Of a stretch of 7,358 nucleotides of DNA, positions 5,309-7,358 are shown one piece after another. How positions within the stretch are numbered: the first letter of the stretch is position 1; the number at the start of each line of letters is the position of its first letter. Source of the stretch: an uncultured Collinsella sp. (GTDB lineage Bacteria; Actinomycetota; Coriobacteriia; Coriobacteriales; Coriobacteriaceae). The stretch spans positions 1-7,358 of the forward strand of contig CAAEON010000009.1 of assembly GCA_900757615.1 (NCBI GenBank), written 5' to 3'. The position numbers were made by a program, and so were the translations under genes. Under the pieces are notes generated by a model. The model made no database searches and was not told where the DNA came from. It worked only from the letters and a program-made list of their open reading frames with translations.

Positions 5309-6669
5309 TACTTTTCTCCCTTGAACATTTTTTCAAACTCTTCGGCGGCGATAATCTCGATGCCGTACTGCTCGGCTTTGTTTTTCTTCGTCAGCCCCGC
5401 GCCTTCGCCGCAGACGAGATATCCGGTCTTCTTCGTGATGTTGTCCTGCGGCGTGCCGCCGACGTTCGCAATCGCCTGCCAGGTTTTCACCCGGTCGCCA
5501 CCGAACATCGCCACGTCTCCTGACACAACGACGAGCTTGCCGAACAGCGGGTGCGACTCATCGAATTCATTGGTGGTCGGCTTGATGTCCTTGGCCTTGA
5601 CCTTGTTGCCCCAGTTTTTGTTGTAGACGGCACCGGGTCGGCTCGCGCGACGGCGCGGCGGTTCGACAGAAAACTCTCCGGACTTCACGCCGTTTCTGAT
5701 CGCATTGTAGACAGCCATCTCGTCTTCGCAGTCGGCGAGCGCGCGGTGTGCGTCGTCGTTTTGGATGTTCAGTAAATCTCGAAGGTCCTCCATGCGCCAG
5801 CGCCCGAGATTTGGCCATGCGCGTTGCGCGAGCTGATAAGTGTCGATTGCGATGTTGTAGTTAAAGTCCAGACGGCAATCATTTGCAACTCGCTCGATCA
5901 GTGGCAGGTCATAACGGTTGATGTTCTGCCCGACCAGAACCGCATCGGTTCCGATGAACTCGATAAAAGATTTCATGGCTTCGGTCGCGTGCGGCGCGTT
6001 GGCAAGCATCTCATCCGCGATGTGGTTGACGTTCATCGCGGCTCGCGGCATCGGGAAGTCGATGTGGACGAGTTGGTTGAATTTGTCGACGACTTTTCCT
6101 CCGCTGACTTTTATCGCGCCGATTTCTGCGATTTGACAATCCGTACAATTGAGTCCGGTCGTCTCCAGGTCGAAAACGACGTAGCTGTTCGGCAATCCAG
6201 GGACATCATCGGATGTCTCGTCAGTTTTCTTTTTAGTGACCGCTTTTTTCTTTTTGGGAGTCGCGGCGTTCGCTTTCTCGGGAACGCTGTTCATATCGGA
6301 GAAGTACCAAGAGTGAGTTCGATTCGTAATCGTTCCGTCCGCGAGCTTCACGACAACGTTGCACCACCGGTCCCATACGTCTTCAATTTTGAAATCGAGG
6401 ACCTGTGAAACCGTATCTCGGTCGCGGTACATAATTTTCTTCGTGATCGGTAGGCCGAGTTCGCGCAACAATGGCTTGCGCGTCTCCTCGGATAACTCTG
6501 AGAACCAGAAGCCGTTCACCTGGACGTGGTTTCCGTTTTCATCTTCGACGTACGCGTCAACCGGATAAGTTCTCGGTGTTCCCGGAGCGGCATCCGCCGG
6601 AACCGACTCGACTTTGCTTTTCGCATCGTCCCAAGTTTTGAAAATTTCACCGTTGGCGCCGTAAATCAT
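5308..6669 (-). CDS. DEDDh 3'-5' exonuclease with BRCT domain and novel N-terminus
   Basis: This 453-residue protein has three parts. Residues 1-130 form a tryptophan-rich domain I do not recognise (NGFWFSEL 52-59, DVWDRWCNVVVKL 97-109, THSWYF 118-123). A lysine-rich linker (PKKKKAVTKKK, 138-148) follows. Residues 162-328 are a DnaQ-like exonuclease with all five catalytic residues: D167 and E169 in FDLETTG, D254 in NINRYDLPLI, H308 and D313 in AHRALADCED. Residues 375-453 are a BRCT domain (FGKLVVVSGD, then GG, TKKTGYLV, KKNKAEQYGIEII). Such a protein should degrade or proofread DNA 3' ends, with BRCT mediating protein or DNA-end contacts. The ATG follows AGGAG by 6 bases. It is lower in GC than the nad genes; one sampled 60-base line (6181-6240) is 28/60 GC against 41/60 at 1261-1320. 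Often annotated as a DNA polymerase III epsilon subunit, but it is unlikely to be the replicative one. Confidence 0.9.
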   Translation of the reverse strand: MIYGANGEIFKTWDDAKSKVESVPADAAPGTPRTYPVDAYVEDENGNHVQVNGFWFSELSEETRKPLLRELGLPITKKIMYRDRDTVSQVLDFKIEDVWDRWCNVVVKLADGTITNRTHSWYFSDMNSVPEKANAATPKKKKAVTKKKTDETSDDVPGLPNSYVVFDLETTGLNCTDCQIAEIGAIKVSGGKVVDKFNQLVHIDFPMPRAAMNVNHIADEMLANAPHATEAMKSFIEFIGTDAVLVGQNINRYDLPLIERVANDCRLDFNYNIAIDTYQLAQRAWPNLGRWRMEDLRDLLNIQNDDAHRALADCEDEMAVYNAIRNGVKSGEFSVEPPRRRASRPGAVYNKNWGNKVKAKDIKPTTNEFDESHPLFGKLVVVSGDVAMFGGDRVKTWQAIANVGGTPQDNITKKTGYLVCGEGAGLTKKNKAEQYGIEIIAAEEFEKMFKGEK

Positions 6670-6730
6670 CTGGCACTCCTTATAGATTTTGAAACGCTTT
6701 CCTTAGGATACCGTTTTTGATTAGTTATCC

Positions 6731-6780
6731 GCACAAAAAAGGAGGCCTCCGCGGCGATGCGGAGGCCTCCTTTTTGTGCA
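6731..6780 (-). terminator. Terminator downstream of the ferredoxin gene
   Basis: A 12-bp stem pairs 6741-6752 (GGAGGCCTCCGC) with 6759-6770 around the loop GGCGAT. It is flanked by AAAAAA (6735-6740) on the left and TTTTT (6771-6775) on the right, with GCAC/GTGC extending it. Read on the minus strand it is a GC-rich hairpin followed by six T, 34 bases after the ferredoxin stop. The flanks would let it act in both directions, but only minus-strand genes are adjacent. It insulates the exonuclease operon from ferredoxin transcription. Confidence 0.92.
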
Positions 6781-6813
6781 CGGTGTACTTTTGAGTGTGC
6801 AAGTGGGGAGTTG

Positions 6814-6999
6814 TTACTCCTCGACGATCTCGGTGATCGCGCCAGCGGGGCAAGCGTCCTGGCAAGCGCCACAGGCGACGCAGGAGTCCTCGTCAGCGAC
6901 GGTAGCGACGTCCTGGAGCTCCAGAACGCCAGCGGGGCAGGAGTCGACGCAAACGCCACAAGCGATGCACTCGTCGGCATCAATTACGGGATGAGCCAT
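6814..6999 (-). CDS. 2[4Fe-4S] ferredoxin, clostridial type
   Basis: This 61-residue protein is a small electron carrier with two [4Fe-4S] clusters, serving anaerobic redox enzymes in the cytoplasm. Both binding motifs are complete: C11, C14, C17 and C21 (CIACGVCVDSCP), then C40, C43, C46 and C50 (CVACGACQDACP), in a repeated pattern. The two halves mirror each other, as in the classic duplicated ferredoxin fold. The chain is strongly acidic. The ATG at 6999 (MAHPVIDADEC) is chosen over an in-frame ATG 22 codons upstream because GAGAGG lies about 8 bases before it and because the extra N-terminal residues do not fit the family, which begins just before the first cluster motif. It is monocistronic: own promoter upstream, terminator directly downstream. 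No partner enzyme is visible, so the pathway served is unknown. Confidence 0.96.
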   Translation of the reverse strand: MAHPVIDADECIACGVCVDSCPAGVLELQDVATVADEDSCVACGACQDACPAGAITEIVEE

Positions 7000-7018
7000 G
7001 GTAGTTTCCTCTCTGTTG

Positions 7019-7046
7019 ACCGACGCTACAGGCGATGTGCGTCGGT
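7019..7046 (-). promoter_or_regulatory. Hairpin in the ferredoxin 5' leader
   Basis: ACCGACGC (7019-7026) is the exact complement of GCGTCGGT (7039-7046), and ACA/TGT inside adds three more pairs after a one-base bulge, leaving a 5-base loop. It lies between the predicted promoter and the ribosome site of the ferredoxin gene, so it would form in the mRNA leader. It has no T-tract after it and could stabilise the 5' end of an abundant transcript or act as a protein-binding site; the role is inference. Confidence 0.55.
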
Positions 7047-7060
7047 GTGATTCGGGCAAA

Positions 7061-7088
7061 AACATACCACGGGAGCGACCGTTTGCAA
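7061..7088 (-). promoter_or_regulatory. Probable promoter of the ferredoxin gene
   Basis: Read on the minus strand, TTGCAA (7083-7088) serves as -35 and TATGTT (7061-7066) as -10, 16 bp apart. Transcription would start near 7054, leaving a leader of about 55 bases that contains the hairpin at 7019-7046 and the ribosome site. The match to the consensus is the only evidence. Confidence 0.55.
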
Positions 7089-7204
7089 TACCCTCTGACC
7101 GGCATCTTCATACCGTTCGCCGAGTATGCCACGGCTTACTAAAAAATATGCAGGTGAGGCCGTTGAGCTGCGCAAATGTTAGCTAAAGGTGACTTAAAAT
7201 ATAG
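7089..7204. other. Non-coding sequence upstream of the ferredoxin promoter
   Basis: No gene of normal size is seen. An 18-codon open frame (7126-7182, plus strand) encodes MPRLTKKYAGEAVELRKC but has no ribosome-binding site. The stretch is AT-richer than the flanking genes. Nothing else could be supported. Confidence 0.5.
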
Positions 7205-7358
7205 GGCGATTGAGCGTGCTTGCGGAAAGCACATCCCGGAATTTTGCCGAAAAACGGGCCCCAGCTTCCGGTTGGACCGCCCGGCGGAAGCTGCGTCCCG
7301 GAATTGGTGCTCAAACTGGGATGCGGTTTCCGGTTGAGCGCTCAACCGGAAACCGCAT
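7205..7358. repeat. 62-bp-period array of hairpins, cut by the window end
   Basis: Two and a half imperfect copies follow each other with an offset of 62 bases. TCCCGGAATT occurs at 7234-7243 and again at 7296-7305; TCCGGTTG occurs at 7267-7274 and again at 7329-7336. Three hairpins recur at the same spacing: GTGCTT/AAGCAC (7216-7232), CAGCTTCCG/CGGAAGCTG (7262-7293), and a perfect spacer-less 38-bp palindrome (7321-7358) with half-site ATGCGGTTTCCGGTTGAGC. The array continues beyond the window or ends exactly at its edge. It contains no believable gene. It resembles a clustered REP-type intergenic repeat. Confidence 0.75.

Noticed and set aside
5824..6408. 194-codon plus-strand frame opposite the exonuclease
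   Set aside because: The minus-strand product carries every catalytic motif of the nuclease; the plus-strand product has no recognisable feature.
7000..7065. 22-codon N-terminal extension of the ferredoxin
   Set aside because: The ribosome-binding site fits the inner ATG at 6999 and the predicted promoter and leader hairpin occupy the extension.
7139..7345. 68-codon minus-strand frame in the hairpin array
   Set aside because: It runs through the repeat array, lacks a ribosome site and shows no protein family pattern.

Overview
The window looks like the chromosome of a high-GC anaerobic actinobacterium. A Coriobacteriia member close to Collinsella fits best, judging by the style of the proteins, the nadA-nadB-nadC-niaR gene order and the BspA-like protein. 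This is an inference from pattern recognition; no database was searched.

Layout: positions 1-38 hold the probable last codons of an upstream gene. A strong intrinsic terminator follows (114-146), then a long non-coding stretch. This stretch contains a 209-bp inverted-repeat element (165-373) and, just before nadA, a perfect 19-bp-armed palindrome (494-537) lying over a good promoter. From 579 to 4445 runs a tight four-gene plus-strand operon. nadA, nadB and nadC make nicotinate mononucleotide de novo from aspartate. niaR encodes the nicotinate-responsive 3H-domain repressor that probably binds the palindrome and shuts the operon off. A REP-like stem-loop sits between nadA and nadB.

Between niaR and the next gene is a convergent intergenic region with another perfect 19-bp-armed palindrome (4597-4639). 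The region 4661-6669 is a visibly lower-GC, minus-strand pair of translationally coupled genes. The upstream gene encodes a DEDDh 3'-5' exonuclease with an unrecognised N-terminal domain and a C-terminal BRCT domain. The downstream gene encodes a small BspA/DUF285-type repeat protein with no secretion signal. This pair is the least conventional part of the window.

A bidirectional-looking terminator (6731-6780) separates the pair from a small 2[4Fe-4S] ferredoxin gene (6814-6999, minus), which has its own promoter and a leader hairpin. The window ends in a non-coding run with a 62-bp-period array of hairpins, the last being a perfect 38-bp palindrome that reaches the window edge.
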